Shown in pieces: positions 61,501-64,000 of a DNA stretch of 64,000 bases (position 1 is the stretch's first letter; each line of letters starts with the position of its first letter). Position numbers and translations under genes: made by a program. The notes under the pieces are model-generated. The model did not search any database, was not told the origin of the DNA, and saw only the letters and a list, made by a program, of their open reading frames with translations. The stretch is from Thamnaconus septentrionalis (Eukaryota > Chordata > Actinopteri > Tetraodontiformes > Monacanthidae): positions 4,124,466 through 4,188,465 of the forward strand of contig CM020514.1 of the NCBI GenBank assembly GCA_009823395.1. Reading direction: 5' to 3'.

Positions 61501-64000
61501 TGCCGATGGTACGGTCGCCGACTGTTGTTGCCCTCAGCAGCCGGGGTCAACAAATGGGGTCGCCTTTGACTCTTCGACGGGGGGCAAGGTAGACATGGTT
61601 CCGACATCTGCCGCTGAAACCTACAGCAACAACATCAAAAAGGAGAAGAGGGAAAAATTAGCACTGCTTTCCAAAACGATGCTAACGAAAAAGAAAAAAA
61701 AAACAAAGTGAAAAACTCACCTGTGCTCTGTTTGGAAATGACTGACATTACTCTTGACTGGGGCAAAGGGCACAGCAAAGGATGGAGTGTGGGTGTCAAC
61801 TGAGAGGGATTTCTGGCTTTGCGATCCTGTGTTGGCAGTTGGAGGCAGCTGTAGGTTTACTGGAAGCTGCCCAAAGGTTGGACTGGCGACATGGGGGTGC
61901 GTGAGGGGCGTCGACTCAGTGCTTGCGGAGCCACGAGGGGAGGCGGGTGTTGAGGGACGAACCAATGGTTTGAAGCCAATAGTGGGATTCCTGACGCAGG
62001 CACTGGGGGTGACACAGATCAAAAATGACCTGAATCAGAAAGCGATGCCCAGTGCAGTGTTCAGCGGTAGCTGTAGTGTAAGCTAATAGATACCTGTAGC
62101 TGTAAGGGCACTTCTCTTCATAGGGCATTGGACTCTTTTCCCGATGACAGGGAGAAATCTCTTTCAGAGGACTCAGCTCTCGTTTGATCTTGGCTGGCGG
62201 TGGCTCATGGAACTTCACTGTACGAGAGACATGCAAGAAGGAAATACAGTGAATCATACGGAAAAGACTGAAAAACGAGCAAAGGCTTTCCTTCGTGGTC
62301 GGTAGAAGCGCCGACTGCCATTATTATCGTCATTACAATTAATAAGGAAGCTGAGTCTACATAAACTCCCAAGAAACACTTTGACAAAGTTCTGTATAGT
62401 GCATTGTAATATAAGATCAATTAAACCTTATTACCACCTGCCGTAAGGGAACCGTTCAAACTCAAACATGATTGTCGACAAGATTTTTTTTTTTTAAAAA
62501 AATCCACTTTTGCATGAGGTCCACACGGGGTTGTAGCCTAGCGTCGTAGATGCCCCAGTTACATATCCATTAGGTAACGCTGCAATCCATTCTCTGAATC
62601 AGTGCAGCTGTAATGTAATGGTGGTCAATGATTTTCTTCTGCTTTGTAACCATTAGACAGTGCTGCTTTTCAAGGGCCAGGAGCCGTTTCCTGGAGCATG
62701 ACACCGATGTCTAGAGAGAAACCAGATCCGAGGACACAGCCGAGTGACGCTGACAAATCAGCTACGGTGCTAATTTATCTAAGAATTCTAAGAGAGCCTG
62801 AGTCAGTGGCACGGCCCAAGTGCATGCAAGTGCAAGTGTGGAATCCGCTTAAGAGCTTGGCTCATGTGATAGCCATGCCAATTGGCTGATTACACTTGAA
62901 ACTGAAGACACGAGAGCGCTGCCTCTCCCGAAGATGTGTTTTGTCAAAGTTTAAAAGTTTTTCCTCAGCAGATTTGAAAATTGTAGCGGAGGTGAGGTCA
63001 GTAGAGCTGACAGAATAATCCTATAGGAAAACAAATGTAAGATTTGTTATTGGTAAAAGAATATTTGGTTATATTTTTCTATTCAGCAAAGAAACAGTTG
63101 GATTGTCTCCGGGCCGAATTGAATTGCCACTTCTATTTTGAACGCTGAAATCAAACATGGTCTAAAAATAGTAGAAAGGAGTACACATAGAGACAATTGG
63201 TGCTCTACTTACAGCTATCGCACTGAAAATCTGGGACAAACTGTTCATCATCTGGCACCTGGGCTGTAAATACACAATTTCAGAAAGTTACAAGGGCGGT
63301 TAAATAACAACGATTTATTTATACAAGTAATTATTACTGAAAAAAGTGGAAAATAAAAATTGGAATGCAATTTTAACAGTTATACTAGGATATCTTCACT
63401 GTCTTTAAATAGATGAACACGCAGAGCAGATGTAAATGTCTCATGCACCATCTGAAAAAAAGACGTAATGCAATGTTGCACTTACCTTCTGCAATCCACA
63501 GCTCCTGCAACTGACTGAGGTCTTGAAAGAGTTCTGCAAAATCAGAAAATTTGAAAATTAGAGATCAGATTTCAAAAAAACAAAACAAAACAAAAAACAC
63601 TGAGTGTCTTCCAACCCATATATTTACATTAAATGCACACTTTGAGGTTGATGTTGCATATATTCCAAGCTCTTATAATAACAACATTACCTTCAGAGTC
63701 ATGGGTGAGGTCAGCATCGACAAACTTCCTTTTTCTGTCGTTTAGAGACCTGTTGTTGGAGGGCTCCACGTGAGCACTGTGCTGCTGGAAAATAGAAGAG
63801 AAGTGCATGAGCATCGGCAGGAGAAGTCAGCCTCGACCCTCGTCTGTCATGCGTATCGTCCCGAGTGCAAAAGTAAAACCAAGTGGCACACAGGAAGCAG
63901 AAACAGTTCAATTTATATGAGCGTCATGGCTGAAGAGCATGAATGCACTTACTGTGGGCGGGACCATAAATGGGACCTGCTGGTCATAGAATGCGTCCAT
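58570..64000 (-). CDS. etv5: ETS transcription factor of the PEA3 subfamily (ETV5)
   Basis: Twelve coding exons on the minus strand: 64000-63953, 63784-63691, 63533-63486, 63263-63213, 62217-62094, 62002-61721, 61620-61319, 60317-60255, 60094-60026, 59834-59665, 59540-59439 and 58800-58570. They sum to 1584 bases and 527 residues (human ETV5 has 510). The start ATG is the last codon of the window ([15 protein letters not shown]). Seen: the acidic N-terminal activation segment ([20 protein letters not shown], then [12 protein letters not shown], which carries the family's COP1 degron type), KIKRELSP, two RQMSEP blocks, IKQEPRDF and VKQEP sumoylation-type sites, and the ETS domain at about 381-465 ([54 protein letters not shown]). 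It binds GGAA sites in the nucleus, typically downstream of FGF/ERK signalling. VPDDEQ without the extra Ser favours ETV5 over ETV4 in my recollection of the paralogues; which fish copy (a or b) is not decided. Confidence 0.93.
58858..59212. mobile_element. Non-autonomous hAT element in the last etv5 intron
   Basis: The ends TAGGGATG and CATCCCTA are exact inverses, followed by inverted CGATTAAT-rich blocks. The flanks are TTATGCAT and TTATGCGT, an 8-bp target duplication with one change. The element is 355 bases with no transposase. A right-truncated relative lies at 34,576. Confidence 0.85.

Noticed and set aside
61754..62086. Plus-strand open frame
   Set aside because: It is antisense of the etv5 exon 62002-61721.

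Overview
The window is vertebrate genomic DNA, almost certainly from a teleost fish. Its genes are split by GT-AG introns, intergenic and intronic DNA is AT-rich and full of microsatellites, and it carries fish-style repeats: tRNA-headed SINEs, hAT and TA-type miniature elements, and LINE tails ending in TAAAGG-type tails. There is no bacterial or viral gene organisation.

Four genes can be rebuilt exon by exon, all on the minus strand, so transcription runs from high to low coordinates. (1) etv5 (64000 to 58570) encodes a PEA3-subfamily ETS transcription factor; its start codon is the last three bases of the window. (2) An rbm44-like gene (55119 to about 49100) encodes a germ-cell RNA-binding protein. 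(3) itgb5 (47011 to 17656) encodes integrin beta-5 in 16 coding exons, 803 residues. (4) tnfaip6 (6282 to 1289) encodes the secreted hyaluronan-binding protein TSG-6 in 6 coding exons, 263 residues. Reading frame and splice phase close exactly for etv5, itgb5 and tnfaip6. The rbm44-like model closes in frame but needs two weak splice sites, and its last exons are less certain. itgb5 and tnfaip6 both act at the cell surface or matrix. No shared regulation of the four genes can be read from the sequence.

Layout: 1-1288 is the 3' flank of tnfaip6. 1289-6282 is tnfaip6, with a TATA box and a CG-alternating tract just upstream (6370-6452). 7213-8336 holds a broken carbohydrate-sulfotransferase (chst1-like) fragment between two long inverted repeats; this is the most unusual object in the window. 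8340-17655 is gene-free and repeat-rich, including a tract of about 300 bp of TA. 17656-47011 is itgb5, whose introns carry many transposon remnants. 47012-49099 is intergenic. 49100-55119 is the rbm44-like gene. 55120-58569 holds the gap and the probable etv5 3' UTR. 58570-64000 is the etv5 coding region.

No new multi-gene system is evident. The points most worth a second look are the inverted-repeat element carrying a sulfotransferase fragment, the clusters of ACGTGA/TCACGT palindromic modules inside itgb5, the altered cytoplasmic tail of this integrin, the odd 3' half of the rbm44-like gene, and a phase-breaking exon-like segment in an itgb5 intron.
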